Source of the DNA: Oleiphilaceae bacterium
GTDB lineage: Bacteria; Pseudomonadota; Gammaproteobacteria; Pseudomonadales; Oleiphilaceae
Assembly (NCBI GenBank): GCA_018334495.1
Contig: JAGXLV010000001.1
Location: 78,034-142,033, forward strand
Reading direction: 5' to 3'
Length of the DNA: 64,000 bases
Numbering within the stretch: position 1 is the stretch's first letter; the number at the start of each line of letters is the position of its first letter. Of the stretch, positions 17,799-28,740 are shown piece after piece. A program made the position numbers and the translations under genes. The notes below the pieces were generated by a model that was given only the letters and a program-made list of their open reading frames with translations, made no database searches and had not been told where the DNA came from.

Positions 17799-20420
17799 AT
17801 GGGTGAATTAGCCAAAGAGATCCTGCCGGTAAATATTGAAGACGAGCTTAAGCAGTCCTACCTAGACTACGCCATGAGCGTTATTGTCGGTCGGGCGCTT
17901 CCGGATGTCCGTGACGGCCTCAAGCCGGTTCACCGCCGCGTGCTCTTCGCCATGTCCGAGTTGAACAACGACTGGAACAAGTCCTACAAGAAGTCCGCCC
18001 GTGTCGTAGGCGACGTGATTGGTAAGTATCACCCCCATGGTGACTCCGCGGTTTACGACACCATCGTTCGTATGGCGCAGCCCTTCTCGCTACGCTATCC
18101 CCTGGTAGACGGGCAGGGCAACTTTGGTTCCATCGATGGTGATAACGCAGCGGCCATGCGTTACACCGAAATTCGGATGAAGAAGATTGCCCATTCCCTG
18201 CTGGCTGATCTGGATAAAGAAACCGTCGATTTCGTGCCCAACTACGATGGCACCGAGCAGATTCCCGATGTCATGCCCACGCGGGTGCCGAATCTCCTGG
18301 TTAACGGCTCTTCCGGTATTGCAGTGGGGATGGCGACCAATATTCCGCCCCACAACCTCACGGAAATTGTTAACGGTTGTCTGGCTCTGATCGACAATCC
18401 GGATATGACGGTCGACGACCTCATGGAATACATACCCGGCCCGGATTTCCCGACCGAGGCGATCATCAATGGCCGTGCCGGCATAGTCGAAGCCTACCGC
18501 ACGGGGCGGGGTCGCGTTTACATCCGCGCCCGCCATGAGATCGAGCACGACGATAAAACCGGCAAGGATGCGGTTATCATTACCGAGCTGCCTTATCAGC
18601 TTAACAAGGCCCGGCTAATCGAGAAAATCGCCGAGCTGGTCAAGGAAAAGCGTCTGGAAGGCATCACCGAGCTTCGGGACGAGTCCAACAAAGAAGGCAT
18701 CCGGGTCGTGATTGAGCTGCGCCGGGGCGAAAATCCCGACGTTGTGGTCAATAACCTGTTCGCCCATACCCAGCTTCAAACCGTATTCGGTATCAACATG
18801 GTGGCGCTGATTGACGGCGAACCCCGGATACTGAACCTGAAGGAAATGCTGGACGCCTTCGTGCGTCACAGGCGCGAGGTGGTCACCCGTCGCACCATTT
18901 ACGAGCTGCGCAAAGCCCGTGAACGTGGTCATATCCTGGAAGGCCTGTCGGTCGCGCTGGCGAATATTGATGAGATTATTGAGCTGATCAAGCAGTCGCC
19001 TTCGTCTGCCGAAGCCAAGGTAAAGCTCATGGACCAGGGCTGGCCGCCAGGGGATGTGATGGCCATGCTCGAAAAGGCCGGCGCCGATGTCTGCCGTCCT
19101 GATGACCTGCCCGAGTATCTTGGTTTGCGCAGCGGCCTTTATCACCTGTCGCCGGAACAGGCTCAGGCGATTCTTGATCTGCGTCTGCATCGTTTGACCG
19201 GACTGGAAACTGAAAAGCTGCAAAACGAATATCGTGAGATCGTCGAGAAGATTGCCGATTTGCTGGATATTCTTGCCGATCCCGAGCGCCTGCTGACCGT
19301 TATCCGCGAAGAGTTGCAGGCGGTCGTCGAAGAATACGGGGATGAGCGCCGCACCGAGATCACCAGTTCCAAGCGTGATCTCACCGTCGCTGACCTGATT
19401 GCTGAAGAAGAGCTGGTGGTCACCATTTCCCATGGTGGCTACGCCAAGACTCAGGCCATCGAGGATTACGCGGCCCAGCGTCGCGGTGGCCGGGGCAAGG
19501 CCTCGACCGGGATGAAGGAAGAAGACTTCATCGAAAAACTGCTGGTGGCCAATTCCCACGACACGATTCTGTGCTTTACCAGTCGTGGCAAGGTTTACTG
19601 GTTACGGGTATTCGAGATTCCGCGTGCCAGTCGGGCTTCCCGTGGCCGGCCCATGGTGAATATTCTGCCGCTGGAGGAGGGTGAGCGGGTCACCACCTTC
19701 CTGCCGGTCAGGGATTACCCGGAAGATCACTACGTGCTGATGGCGACTTCCGCCGGTATCGTGAAGAAGACGCCGCTGCCGAACTTCTCCCGGCCCCGCT
19801 CCAGCGGTCTGATCGCTTTGTCACTGGACGAAGGCGATACCCTGATTGGTGCGGAAATTACCGTGGGCACCAGCGAAGTCATGCTGTTTTCCACCGCCGG
19901 TAAGGCTGTGCGCTTTGGTGAGGATCAAATCCGGCCGCTGAGTCGCACGGCACGGGGCGTTCGAGGTATCCGGATGCCGCCACAACATCATGTGGTGTCA
20001 CTGATCGTGCCTCAGGAGGGCGGTATCATCCTGACAGCAAGCGAGAACGGTTATGGTAAGCGTACCCTCCTGGAAGAATTCCCGACCTATAGTCGCGGCA
20101 GTCAGGGCGTGATTGCCATGCAGTGCTCGGACCGAAACGGTAATCTGGTTACGGCGCTTCAGGTTTTTGAAGGCGACGAGATGATGCTGATCTCCGACAA
20201 GGGCACCCTGGTGCGCACGCGTGTTGATGAGGTATCGGTGTTGAGCCGAAATACCCAGGGTGTGCGGCTGATCAAATTGAGCCAGGAAGACGAGCGTCTT
20301 GTCGGCGTTGAACGGATTGCCGATACCGGCGTAGAGGCGCTTGACGCCGAAGTCGAAGGCGAAGCCAAAAGTGCAGAGGCCGACAGTGACAATACGGACG
20401 AAGACGCCGGCGCGGAATAA
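17799..20420 (+). CDS. gyrA: DNA gyrase subunit A
   Basis: This is the 873-residue catalytic subunit of gyrase. The winged-helix region includes the catalytic tyrosine Y122 in [13 protein letters not shown], and the quinolone-resistance region [10 protein letters not shown] has Ser83 and Asp87 as in sensitive E. coli, so no classical fluoroquinolone-resistance change is seen. The GyrA box QRRGGRGK opens the C-terminal beta-pinwheel, which distinguishes it from ParC. The very C-terminus is acidic. It is preceded by AAAGGAA. The gyrA-serC-pheA order is conserved in Pseudomonas-like genomes. Confidence 0.98.
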   Translation: MGELAKEILPVNIEDELKQSYLDYAMSVIVGRALPDVRDGLKPVHRRVLFAMSELNNDWNKSYKKSARVVGDVIGKYHPHGDSAVYDTIVRMAQPFSLRYPLVDGQGNFGSIDGDNAAAMRYTEIRMKKIAHSLLADLDKETVDFVPNYDGTEQIPDVMPTRVPNLLVNGSSGIAVGMATNIPPHNLTEIVNGCLALIDNPDMTVDDLMEYIPGPDFPTEAIINGRAGIVEAYRTGRGRVYIRARHEIEHDDKTGKDAVIITELPYQLNKARLIEKIAELVKEKRLEGITELRDESNKEGIRVVIELRRGENPDVVVNNLFAHTQLQTVFGINMVALIDGEPRILNLKEMLDAFVRHRREVVTRRTIYELRKARERGHILEGLSVALANIDEIIELIKQSPSSAEAKVKLMDQGWPPGDVMAMLEKAGADVCRPDDLPEYLGLRSGLYHLSPEQAQAILDLRLHRLTGLETEKLQNEYREIVEKIADLLDILADPERLLTVIREELQAVVEEYGDERRTEITSSKRDLTVADLIAEEELVVTISHGGYAKTQAIEDYAAQRRGGRGKASTGMKEEDFIEKLLVANSHDTILCFTSRGKVYWLRVFEIPRASRASRGRPMVNILPLEEGERVTTFLPVRDYPEDHYVLMATSAGIVKKTPLPNFSRPRSSGLIALSLDEGDTLIGAEITVGTSEVMLFSTAGKAVRFGEDQIRPLSRTARGVRGIRMPPQHHVVSLIVPQEGGIILTASENGYGKRTLLEEFPTYSRGSQGVIAMQCSDRNGNLVTALQVFEGDEMMLISDKGTLVRTRVDEVSVLSRNTQGVRLIKLSQEDERLVGVERIADTGVEALDAEVEGEAKSAEADSDNTDEDAGAE

Positions 20421-20486
20421 GCGCCAGTCCGTAGGGCTGTTTTAGCTTTCCTGTGTAACGAGAAACAGACGAGATCAGGTTGCGCC

Positions 20487-21569
20487 ATGAGCAGGGCATA
20501 TAATTTTTGTGCAGGGCCGGCGGCACTGCCGGAGAGCGTACTTCGGCAGGCGCGGGACGAAATGCTGGATTGGCATGGCACCGGAATGTCGGTGATGGAA
20601 ATGAGCCATCGCGGCGATGCCTTCGTCAGTATTGCCGAGGCCGCCGAGCAGGATCTGCGTGATCTGGCCGGTGTTCCGGACGATTATGCGGTGCTGTTCA
20701 TGCAGGGCGGCGCCAGCAGCCAGTTTGCGACTGTCCCGCTGAATCTTTTGGGAGAGAAAAACTCCGCGGATTACGTCAACACCGGTATCTGGTCTACCAA
20801 GGCCATCGCCGAGGCCCGTCGTTACGGCGATATCAATGTGGCCGCCAGCAGCGAGGCCAGCGGCTTTATTGAGGTGCCGGATCAAGACCAGTGGCACTGC
20901 AATCCGGAGGCGGCTTACCTGCATTACACCCCCAACGAAACCATTGGCGGACTGGAGTTCGACTTTGTTCCGGATACTGGCAATGTCCCACTGGTGGCGG
21001 ATATGTCGTCCACGATTCTTTCGCGGCCACTGGACGTCTCCCGGTTCGACCTGATCTATGCCGGCGCCCAAAAGAACATCGGGCCTTCCGGTTTGGTCGT
21101 CGTCATTGTTCATAAAGACCTTTTGGGCAGGGCCCGCAAAGAAACGCCAACCATGATGAACTATCGGGTCACGGCGGATAACGCTTCGATGTATAACACG
21201 CCTGCTACCTATTCCTGGTACCTGGCCGGCCTGGTGTTCAAGTGGCTGAAAGCCCAGGGCGGCTTGACGGCCATGGGCGAGGTGAACACCCGTAAAGCCC
21301 GCAAACTCTATGACTTCATTGATCGCAGCGATTTATACGCCAACCCCATCAGGCCCCGTTTTCGATCCTGGATGAACGTCCCTTTCACCCTGGCGGACGC
21401 AGCGCTCAATACGGCCTTTCTTGAGGGCGCGGAAGCGCGCCGGCTGCTCAATCTCAAAGGCCACCGTTCCGTGGGCGGTATGCGAGCCAGTATTTACAAC
21501 GCCATGCCGGAAGCCGGTGTGGATGCTTTGATTGAATACATGGTCACCTTTGAGAAGGAGCGTGCCTGA
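20487..21569 (+). CDS. serC: Phosphoserine aminotransferase
   Basis: The 360-residue class V PLP aminotransferase starts YNFCAGPAALPESVL, a signature of SerC, and has the cofactor lysine in YAGAQKNIGPSGL. It makes 3-phosphoserine from 3-phosphohydroxypyruvate in serine synthesis and also serves pyridoxal phosphate synthesis. It lies 66 bp after gyrA and ends one base before the pheA start, so it is co-transcribed with the aromatic genes. Length and motifs match the family closely. Confidence 0.97.
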   Translation: MSRAYNFCAGPAALPESVLRQARDEMLDWHGTGMSVMEMSHRGDAFVSIAEAAEQDLRDLAGVPDDYAVLFMQGGASSQFATVPLNLLGEKNSADYVNTGIWSTKAIAEARRYGDINVAASSEASGFIEVPDQDQWHCNPEAAYLHYTPNETIGGLEFDFVPDTGNVPLVADMSSTILSRPLDVSRFDLIYAGAQKNIGPSGLVVVIVHKDLLGRARKETPTMMNYRVTADNASMYNTPATYSWYLAGLVFKWLKAQGGLTAMGEVNTRKARKLYDFIDRSDLYANPIRPRFRSWMNVPFTLADAALNTAFLEGAEARRLLNLKGHRSVGGMRASIYNAMPEAGVDALIEYMVTFEKERA

Positions 21570-21570
21570 G

Positions 21571-22668
21571 ATGAGTGATGAGCAGGCCCGCCTGGCCGAA
21601 TTACGTGACGAAATTGACGATATCGACCAGCAGATCATGGCGCTGATCAGCGCCCGGGCGAGTTGCGCACAGGAAGTTGCCCGTGTGAAACTCGCGGCCC
21701 ATCCGGAGGACGCGGTGTTTTTTTACCGCCCCGAGCGGGAAGCTCAGGTTTTAAGGCGCATACAGGAAGAAAACCCGGGGCCACTGTCCGGTGAGGAGAT
21801 GGCGCGCCTGTTCCGTGAAATCATGTCGGCTTGTCTGGCGCTGGAAAAGCCCATGCATATCGCCTTCTTGGGCCCGGCGGGCACTTTCACCCAGTCTGCT
21901 GCGCTTAAGCATTTTGGCCACTCGGTGGTCAGTGTGCCTCTGCCGGCCATTGATGCGGTTTTTCGCGAGGTGGAATCGGGCTCCGCCCATTACGGTGTGG
22001 TGCCGGTGGAAAACTCAACGGAAGGCATGATCAGCCATACCCTCGACATGTTTATGTCCTCACCTCTGAAAATCTGCGGTGAAGTCCAGCTGCGCATTCA
22101 TCACCATCTGCTGGCGGCGCCGGGTACAGACAGCGCTGAACTGACCCGCATCTACTCGCATCAGCAATCGTTTGCCCAGTGTCGACAATGGCTTGACGCC
22201 CATCGTTATGGCGTCGAACGGGTGGCTGTCAGCAGTAACGCCGAAGCGGCTCGTCGCGCCGCGGAAGAGCCTGGCACGGCGGCCATTGCCGGTGACATGG
22301 CGGCTGAGCTGTACGGCCTGAACAAGTTGTCCGACAAGATTGAAGACCGGCCGGACAACACCACCCGGTTTCTCATTATCGGTCGCGAGTCGGTCAGCCC
22401 CAGCGGCCACGACAAGACATCGATCCTGGTCTCCATGCGTAACAAACCGGGTGCTCTTTATCATTTGCTGGAACCTTTCCACCTTAAAGATATCAGTTTG
22501 ACCAGGATCGAAACCCGCCCGTCCCCCAGTGGCACCTGGGCGTACGTGTTTTATATTGATTTCGAGGGCCACATGGAGGACAGGGGGGTGGCCGACCTGC
22601 TTGCGGATCTCGAAGGTGAGGCCGTCGAACTGAAGCGTTTGGGGTCTTATCCGATTGGCGTACTTTAG
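21571..22668 (+). CDS. pheA: Bifunctional chorismate mutase / prephenate dehydratase (P-protein)
   Basis: At 365 residues it has three parts: an AroQ chorismate mutase helix bundle (residues about 1-90, LRDEIDDIDQQIMALISAR), a prephenate dehydratase domain starting MHIAFLGPAGTFTQ (about 94-270, with VPVENSTEG), and a C-terminal ACT domain with SMRNKPGALYHLL and IETRPS for phenylalanine feedback. It converts chorismate to phenylpyruvate. The start is set at MSDEQARL, one base after the serC stop, rather than at an upstream in-frame codon inside serC. A 91-bp gap separates it from hisC. Confidence 0.97.
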   Translation: MSDEQARLAELRDEIDDIDQQIMALISARASCAQEVARVKLAAHPEDAVFFYRPEREAQVLRRIQEENPGPLSGEEMARLFREIMSACLALEKPMHIAFLGPAGTFTQSAALKHFGHSVVSVPLPAIDAVFREVESGSAHYGVVPVENSTEGMISHTLDMFMSSPLKICGEVQLRIHHHLLAAPGTDSAELTRIYSHQQSFAQCRQWLDAHRYGVERVAVSSNAEAARRAAEEPGTAAIAGDMAAELYGLNKLSDKIEDRPDNTTRFLIIGRESVSPSGHDKTSILVSMRNKPGALYHLLEPFHLKDISLTRIETRPSPSGTWAYVFYIDFEGHMEDRGVADLLADLEGEAVELKRLGSYPIGVL

Positions 22669-22759
22669 CCGTTTATGAACAAAGTGCTCTTGGAGTCTGT
22701 CGGGCGTTAACATGAAATTGCAGCGACAGGCTGAGCTGTCGGTCACTTAGGGGCGTGCT

Positions 22760-23893
22760 ATGTCAATCGATTATCAAACACTCGCGGTTGCCGGCGTCCA
22801 GGGCATGATGCCTTACCAGCCCGGCAAGCCTATAGATGAACTGGCCCGGGAGTTGGGGCTGGATCCTGCCAGCATTGTCAAACTGGCCAGCAACGAAAAC
22901 CCGCTGGGGCCGAGTCAGGCGGCGCTGGCGGCTGCCCGGGCCGAACTGGATTCCCTGTGCCGCTACCCGGACGGCAACGGCTTTAATCTCAAAGCCAGAT
23001 TAGCTGAAAAATTGAACGTGGGCCCGGCCCAGATCACTCTGGGTAACGGCTCCAATGACGTCCTCGAAATCATTGCCCGCAGTTTTGCCGATCGTGACAG
23101 CGAAGTGGTGTATTCGCAACATGCGTTTGCCGTCTATTCGCTGGTGACTCGGGCTCTCGGCGCGCAGGGCGTGGAGGTGCCAGGCCGGCACTGGGGTCAT
23201 GATCTGGATGCCATGGCTGCCGCGGTTACCGAAAAAACCCGACTGGTGTTTGTGGCTAACCCGAACAACCCCACCGGTACGGTGCACAATGCCCGCGACA
23301 TCAAGGCGTTTCTCGGCCAAATCCCCGAACGGGTGTTGGTGGTGCTTGATGAGGCCTACTTTGAATACCTTGAGGGCGACGGTTTTCCTGACGGCGTTGC
23401 CTTGCTGAAACAGTTCCCCAATCTGATCGTGACCCGGACCTTTTCCAAGGCTTGGGGTCTGGCGGCTTTGCGGGTAGGTTACAGCCTGTCATCACCGGCC
23501 ATCGCCGATATCCTGAATCGTGTCAGACAGCCGTTTAACGTGGATGCCATTGCCTTGGCGGCGGCCACCGCCGTCCTGGACGATGATGAGTATCTGGCTC
23601 GGGCACGGCAGGCCAATGCCGACGGTCTCAGGCAGTTGGAGCAGGGTTTTGAGCGTCTGGGCCTGGATTACGTGCCTTCAGCGGGTAATTTTATCGCCGT
23701 TGATGTGGGCGAGGAGGCCGGTTCTGTATTCCAGCGGCTCCTGGAACAGGGCGTGATTGTACGCCCCATTGCCGGTTACGGTATGCCTCGTCACTTGCGT
23801 GTTTCTGTGGGGCTGCACGAGGAGAACCTTCGACTGCTTGAGGCTCTGCCGGAAGCCCTGAACCCTAAAGTGGATGAGGCCCTTCATGGTTGA
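22760..23893 (+). CDS. hisC: Histidinol-phosphate / aromatic aminotransferase (HisC2 type)
   Basis: The 377-residue class II-like PLP aminotransferase has LASNENPLGPSQAAL near the N-terminus, NPNNPTGTV, and the PLP lysine in TFSKAWGLAALRVGY. The family includes histidinol-phosphate aminotransferases and enzymes of overlapping specificity that transaminate aromatic keto acids. Its position between pheA and tyrA-aroA, far from other his genes, suggests a role in Phe/Tyr formation, as proposed for the equivalent copy in pseudomonads. Its end overlaps the tyrA/aroA start by 8 bp, so translation is coupled. Confidence 0.9.
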   Translation: MSIDYQTLAVAGVQGMMPYQPGKPIDELARELGLDPASIVKLASNENPLGPSQAALAAARAELDSLCRYPDGNGFNLKARLAEKLNVGPAQITLGNGSNDVLEIIARSFADRDSEVVYSQHAFAVYSLVTRALGAQGVEVPGRHWGHDLDAMAAAVTEKTRLVFVANPNNPTGTVHNARDIKAFLGQIPERVLVVLDEAYFEYLEGDGFPDGVALLKQFPNLIVTRTFSKAWGLAALRVGYSLSSPAIADILNRVRQPFNVDAIALAAATAVLDDDEYLARARQANADGLRQLEQGFERLGLDYVPSAGNFIAVDVGEEAGSVFQRLLEQGVIVRPIAGYGMPRHLRVSVGLHEENLRLLEALPEALNPKVDEALHG

Positions 23894-26111
23894 TCAGCCC
23901 GCCCCGTTTCGGCGTGTCGCCATCATCGGCCTTGGGTTGATTGGAGGCTCGCTCGGCAGCGCCATTCGTAAGCACCGTCTGGCTCAGCATGTGGTAGCGG
24001 CCGATCAGCGCGCAGACGAGCTGGCGCTGGGGCTCAAGCTGGGCATTATCGATGAGGCCGCCGAGTCTGTTGCGGCCGCCGTCACAGGGGCTGACCTGGT
24101 GGTGATCGCGGTCCCGGTGCGGGCCACCGAGCAGGTCCTGCGTGAGGTCAAGCCTGCCTTGGGCAAAGACGCACTGCTGACGGACGTCGGCAGCACCAAG
24201 GCCAGTTTTGTTGATTCGGTGCGGCAGGTGTTTGGGCAGGCTCCGATTACCGTGATTCCGGGCCACCCAATTGCCGGTTCTGAAAAAAGTGGCGTGACCG
24301 CTGCTAACCCGGATCTATTTGTCGGCCACAAGGTGATTCTGACACCGCCGGATTCTGTGGACGAACCCCAGCTCAGTCGACTTCGGGCGCTCTGGGAAGG
24401 CTGCGGCGCCAATGTCCTCACCATGTCCGTGGCTCACCATGATGACGTGCTGGCCGCCACCAGTCATCTGCCTCATCTGATCGCCTTTTCGCTGGTGGAC
24501 ACGCTTGCCGGCGAAGACGAGAACCTTGAGATTTTCCGGTATGCAGCCGGCGGTTTTCGGGACTTTACCCGCATCGCCGCCAGCGATCCGGTGATGTGGC
24601 ATGATATTTTTCTTTCCAACCAGCAGGCCGTATTGCGGGTGGTGGATCACTTCGCCCGCGACCTCGACCAGCTCAGGAACGCTATCGCAAACCAGGACAG
24701 CGCCATGCTGCTCCGGGTGTTCAGTCGCGCCAAGGCGGCGCGTGATCATTTTTCCAAGATGCTTTCAGGACAGGCCTACGTGACCACCATGAGCCAAAAG
24801 AAACTCAAGTTCCGGCTTCAGCCGGGCAGTTGTGTAACCGGAGACATTCGTGTTCCCGGTGATAAATCCATTTCCCATCGATCCATCATGCTGGGCGCTC
24901 TCGCGGATGGCGAGACTCAAATTGAGGGCTTTCTGGAAGGAGAGGATAGCCTGGCCACCCTGCAAGCTTTCAGGGATATGGGCGTGACCATCGAAGGGCC
25001 GGATAATGGCCGAGTTCGCATTCATGGCGTCGGCATTGACGGTCTTCAGGCACCCCGGGGGCCTTTATATCTGGGTAATTCCGGCACTGCCATGCGTTTG
25101 TTTTCCGGCCTTCTCGCCGCTCAGCCATTCGATTCCGAGTTAGTGGGCGACGCCAGTCTGTCAGGGCGCCCCATGGGGCGGGTCGCGGAGCCGCTGCGCT
25201 TGATGGGTGCCGTAATCGACACCGCCGAGGGTGGCCGGCCGCCGCTCAGGATTCAGGGCGGGCGCGTCATTAAGGGCATTCATTACGATATGCCGGTGGC
25301 CAGTGCCCAGGTCAAATCCTGTCTTTTGCTGGCCGGGCTTTATGCCGATGGCGTGACTTCCGTGACTGAGCCGGCGCCCACCCGTGATCATACGGAGCGA
25401 ATGCTGGCCGGATTCGGCTATGAGGTTGAGCGCGAGGGCGCCACAGCCAGCCTTACCGGTGGCGGACGACTGACCGGAACCAGTATCGACGTGCCCGCGG
25501 ACATTTCCTCGGCGGCATTTTTCCTGGTGGCCGGCAGTATTGCCCCCGACTCCGATCTGGTTCTGCGCCACGTCGGTATGAATCCCACGCGGGTCGGTGT
25601 TATCAATATCTTGCGCCTCATGGGTGCCAATATTGAGGTGCTGGATGAGCGCGAAGTGGGGGGTGAGCCGGTGGCCGATCTGCGGGTCCGCTCGGCAAAG
25701 CTCAAAGGCATCGACATACCGGTTGCCCAGGTACCTCTGGCCATTGACGAGTTTCCGGTACTGTTTATAGCGGCTACCTGCGCCAGTGGCGAAACCGTTC
25801 TCCGCGGAGCGGAAGAATTGCGGGTCAAGGAGAGTGATCGCATTCAGGTCATGGCCGACGGTCTTGCGAATCTCGGGGTCAACACTACCGTAACCGAGGA
25901 TGGCATTGTTATTGCCGGTGGTCAGATCATTGGCGGCGGCCAGGTCGACAGTCACGGCGATCACCGTATCGCCATGGCCTTCTCAGTAGCCTCGCTGGTT
26001 GCCACTGATGATATTGAAGTCACTGATTGCGCCAATGTGGCCACGTCATTCCCGGGCTTCGTGGAGCTGGCCCGGAGCGTCGGTATAAAAGTAACAGCAG
26101 CGGGAGAGTAA
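23886..26111 (+). CDS. tyrA-aroA: Fused prephenate dehydrogenase (TyrA) / EPSP synthase (AroA)
   Basis: This single 741-residue reading frame joins two enzymes. Residues 1 to about 300 form TyrA, with the dinucleotide motif GLGLIGGSLGSA and HPIAGSEKSG. From about residue 302 a complete EPSP synthase follows, with PGDKSISHRS, LYLGNSGTAMRL, and RVKESDR near its C-terminal end. The fusion is known in Pseudomonas and relatives and links tyrosine synthesis to the shikimate step using phosphoenolpyruvate. No frameshift is needed. The start at 23886 has GATGAGG six bases upstream; an alternative ATG at 23874 adds four residues. Confidence 0.95.
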   Translation: MVDQPAPFRRVAIIGLGLIGGSLGSAIRKHRLAQHVVAADQRADELALGLKLGIIDEAAESVAAAVTGADLVVIAVPVRATEQVLREVKPALGKDALLTDVGSTKASFVDSVRQVFGQAPITVIPGHPIAGSEKSGVTAANPDLFVGHKVILTPPDSVDEPQLSRLRALWEGCGANVLTMSVAHHDDVLAATSHLPHLIAFSLVDTLAGEDENLEIFRYAAGGFRDFTRIAASDPVMWHDIFLSNQQAVLRVVDHFARDLDQLRNAIANQDSAMLLRVFSRAKAARDHFSKMLSGQAYVTTMSQKKLKFRLQPGSCVTGDIRVPGDKSISHRSIMLGALADGETQIEGFLEGEDSLATLQAFRDMGVTIEGPDNGRVRIHGVGIDGLQAPRGPLYLGNSGTAMRLFSGLLAAQPFDSELVGDASLSGRPMGRVAEPLRLMGAVIDTAEGGRPPLRIQGGRVIKGIHYDMPVASAQVKSCLLLAGLYADGVTSVTEPAPTRDHTERMLAGFGYEVEREGATASLTGGGRLTGTSIDVPADISSAAFFLVAGSIAPDSDLVLRHVGMNPTRVGVINILRLMGANIEVLDEREVGGEPVADLRVRSAKLKGIDIPVAQVPLAIDEFPVLFIAATCASGETVLRGAEELRVKESDRIQVMADGLANLGVNTTVTEDGIVIAGGQIIGGGQVDSHGDHRIAMAFSVASLVATDDIEVTDCANVATSFPGFVELARSVGIKVTAAGE

Positions 26112-26113
26112 TC

Positions 26114-26794
26114 ATGATGGATTCCGGGGCTCCGGTAATCACTATTGACGGGCCCAGCGGCGCAGGCAAGGGAACCGTTGCTCAGATGGCGGCGGCTCGC
26201 CTGGGTTGGCATTTGCTTGATAGCGGTTCTTTGTACCGGCTGACCGCCTTGGCGGCTATGCGCCAGGGTATTGCCTTTGATGATGAGGCGGGCCTGGCAC
26301 GGGTGGCGTTGAACCTCAACGTATCCTTCAAGCCCACCAATGCCGACGAGCCGGCGCGGGTTTTATTGAAAGGCGAAGACGTTACCGCAGAGCTTCGCAC
26401 AGAGGGTTGTGGCAACAACGCCTCCCGGATCGCCGCCTTGCAGCCAGTTCGGGATGCACTCCTGCAACGGCAACGGGACTTCCAGCAGTTGCCCGGCCTG
26501 GTAGCCGATGGCCGGGACATGGGCACCGTTGTTTTCCCCAATGCCGGGGCCAAGGTTTTTTTGACCGCCAGCGCCGAAGTACGGGCAGAACGGCGTTATC
26601 GTCAGTTGAAGGATGCGGGCGTCAGTGTTAATATTGGCGACGTTTTAGAAGAAATACGGGCGCGGGATGATCGGGATATGAATCGTTCCGCGGCTCCGCT
26701 CAAACCTGCAGAAGATGCGCAAGTCATTGACTCGTCGGGTTTGAGCATAGAAGAGGTGTTGGACAGAGTTATGGTCGCAGCCGGCCAGGCCTGA
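26114..26794 (+). CDS. cmk: Cytidylate kinase
   Basis: The 226-residue P-loop kinase has a Walker A motif GPSGAGKGTVAQ, LLDSGSLYR for CMP recognition and DGRDMGTVVFP, which together identify Cmk. It phosphorylates CMP and dCMP. The start is at tandem ATG codons (26114/26117) two bases after the tyrA-aroA stop, with GGGAGAG upstream. The cmk-rpsA-ihfB order downstream is widely conserved in gammaproteobacteria. Confidence 0.97.
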   Translation: MMDSGAPVITIDGPSGAGKGTVAQMAAARLGWHLLDSGSLYRLTALAAMRQGIAFDDEAGLARVALNLNVSFKPTNADEPARVLLKGEDVTAELRTEGCGNNASRIAALQPVRDALLQRQRDFQQLPGLVADGRDMGTVVFPNAGAKVFLTASAEVRAERRYRQLKDAGVSVNIGDVLEEIRARDDRDMNRSAAPLKPAEDAQVIDSSGLSIEEVLDRVMVAAGQA

Positions 26795-26871
26795 CCGCAC
26801 CTTTTTATTGTTGGAAGCAGGAGGCAATGCTAACAGCCAGCCCTGGTTGTATCCTGCCACTATTAATAAGA

Positions 26872-26891
26872 CCGTGCCGCTGGCAGCACGG
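26872..26891 (+). promoter_or_regulatory. Short hairpin in the rpsA leader
   Basis: CCGTGC and GCACGG form a 6-bp stem with an 8-base loop about 32 bp before the rpsA start. rpsA leaders of gammaproteobacteria fold into hairpins that mediate S1 autocontrol; whether this one belongs to that class cannot be told from one sequence. Confidence 0.3.
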
Positions 26892-26923
26892 AGTAAACTT
26901 GCGTTGATCACATAGGACATATA

Positions 26924-28612
26924 ATGAGCGAGAGCTTTGCGGATCTATTTGAAGAAAGCCTAAAAGAAATTGACATGCAACCCGGTTCCATCGTCCAGGG
27001 AACCGTGGTTGATATCGACAGCGACTGGGTAACGGTTAACGCCGGTCTCAAGTCCGAGGGTGTTATTCCTGCCTCACAGTTCCTTAATGACAAGGGTGAG
27101 ATGGAAGTCCAGATCGGCGATGTTGTCGACGTGGCTCTCGATGCAGTTGAAGATGGTTTCGGGGAAACCCGTCTGTCACGTGAGAAAGCCAAGCGTGCAG
27201 AAGCCTGGAAGGTCCTTGAGAAATCCTTCGAAGCTGAAGAAGTCGTCAAAGGTGTGATCAACGGCAAGGTCAAAGGTGGTTTCACAGTCGATCTGGCCGG
27301 CATTCGTGCCTTCCTGCCAGGTTCGCTGGTTGACGTTCGTCCGGTTCGCGATACCGCGCACCTGGAGAACAAGGAGCTCGAATTCAAGGTTATCAAGCTC
27401 GACCAGAAGCGCAATAACGTGGTTGTTTCCCGCCGTGCGGTTCTCGAGGCCGAGAACAGTGCCGAGCGTGATGCGTTGCTTGAAACCCTGACCGAAGGTA
27501 TGGAAATCAAGGGCATCGTCAAGAACCTCACCGACTACGGCGCGTTCGTGGATCTGGGCGGTGTTGACGGCCTGCTGCACATCACCGATATGGCCTGGAA
27601 GCGCATCAAGCATCCGAGCGAAATCGTTAATGTCGGCGACGAAATCAGCGTCAAGGTACTCAAGTTCGATCGCGAGCGTAACCGCGTATCACTGGGTCTG
27701 AAGCAGCTGGGCGAAGATCCCTGGGTCAACATCAAAGGTCGCTACCCGGAGAGCAGCCGGGTCAAGGCTACTGTGACCAATCTGACCGACTACGGCTGCT
27801 TTGCCGAGTTGGAAGAAGGCGTGGAAGGCCTGGTTCACGTTTCTGAAATGGACTGGACCAACAAAAACATCCACCCCTCAAAGGTAGTGAATGTTGGTGA
27901 CGAAGTTGAGGTAATGATCCTCGATATTGACGAAGAGCGTCGTCGTATTTCTTTGGGTATCAAGCAGTGTGTCTCGAACCCATGGGAAGACTTCTCCGGC
28001 AACTTCAATAAAGGCGATCGTATTTCGGGCAAGATCAAGTCGATTACCGATTTCGGTATCTTCATCGGTCTGGACGGCGGTATAGACGGTTTGGTCCATC
28101 TGTCTGACATCAGCTGGAACGAAACCGGCGAAGAAGCCGTTCGTGAATACAAGAAAGGCGACGAAGTTGAAACCGTTATCCTGTCCGTTGATCCGGAGCG
28201 TGAACGCATCTCGCTGGGTATCAAGCAGTTGGAAAGCGATCCGTTTGCCGAGTTTGTTCAGCTCAACGATAAAGGCTCCATCGTCAAGGGCAAGGTTTCT
28301 GCCATTGATGCCAAGCAGGCGACTGTCGCTTTGAATGACGAAGTCGAAGCTGTCCTGAAAGCCTCTGAAATCAGCCGCGACCGCATCGAAGATGCTCGCA
28401 ACGTGCTGAACGAAGGCGATGAAGTTGAAGCGAAGATCATTAGCATCGATCGTAAAAACCGTGTAATTAACCTGTCGGTCAAGTCCAAGGACGTTGAGGA
28501 AGACAAGCAGGCTTTGCAGAGTGTTCGCGAGAAAGCTTCTGATTCAAGTGCGACCACCATCGGTGATCTCATTAAAGAACAGATGCAGCAACAAAACACT
28601 CCCAAGGAATAA
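26924..28612 (+). CDS. rpsA: 30S ribosomal protein S1
   Basis: The 562-residue protein contains six S1 RNA-binding repeats. The first two are the divergent ribosome-binding ones (from [16 protein letters not shown] and [14 protein letters not shown]). The later four each repeat a pattern of GxFxxLxxGVxGLVH and RISLGIKQ (for example [33 protein letters not shown]). S1 unwinds and docks mRNA on the small subunit. The length matches the six-domain proteobacterial form. It is followed by a strong terminator and lies downstream of cmk by 129 bp, which contains a possible leader hairpin. Confidence 0.98.
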   Translation: MSESFADLFEESLKEIDMQPGSIVQGTVVDIDSDWVTVNAGLKSEGVIPASQFLNDKGEMEVQIGDVVDVALDAVEDGFGETRLSREKAKRAEAWKVLEKSFEAEEVVKGVINGKVKGGFTVDLAGIRAFLPGSLVDVRPVRDTAHLENKELEFKVIKLDQKRNNVVVSRRAVLEAENSAERDALLETLTEGMEIKGIVKNLTDYGAFVDLGGVDGLLHITDMAWKRIKHPSEIVNVGDEISVKVLKFDRERNRVSLGLKQLGEDPWVNIKGRYPESSRVKATVTNLTDYGCFAELEEGVEGLVHVSEMDWTNKNIHPSKVVNVGDEVEVMILDIDEERRRISLGIKQCVSNPWEDFSGNFNKGDRISGKIKSITDFGIFIGLDGGIDGLVHLSDISWNETGEEAVREYKKGDEVETVILSVDPERERISLGIKQLESDPFAEFVQLNDKGSIVKGKVSAIDAKQATVALNDEVEAVLKASEISRDRIEDARNVLNEGDEVEAKIISIDRKNRVINLSVKSKDVEEDKQALQSVREKASDSSATTIGDLIKEQMQQQNTPKE

Positions 28613-28626
28613 TTATTCCGGTAGTG

Positions 28627-28658
28627 AAAAAAACGGGCTGTAAGAGCCCGTTTTTTTT
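28627..28658 (+). terminator. Rho-independent terminator after rpsA
   Basis: ACGGGCT and AGCCCGT form a perfect 7-bp stem around a GTAAG loop, followed by eight T residues and preceded by an A-run. It lies 14 bp after the rpsA stop and separates rpsA from ihfB. Confidence 0.93.
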
Positions 28659-28740
28659 GTGTTTTTTTGGGGTTTAGCTAAACTGGAAAAGTAGTTTCAC
28701 GTTGCAGTCGTGCAATAAGAACGAAAAAGGAATAAACCTC

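Noticed and set aside
22268..22290. Sigma-54-like promoter (TGGCAC ... TTGC)
   Set aside because: The spacing between the two elements is three bases too long and it lies inside the pheA coding region.
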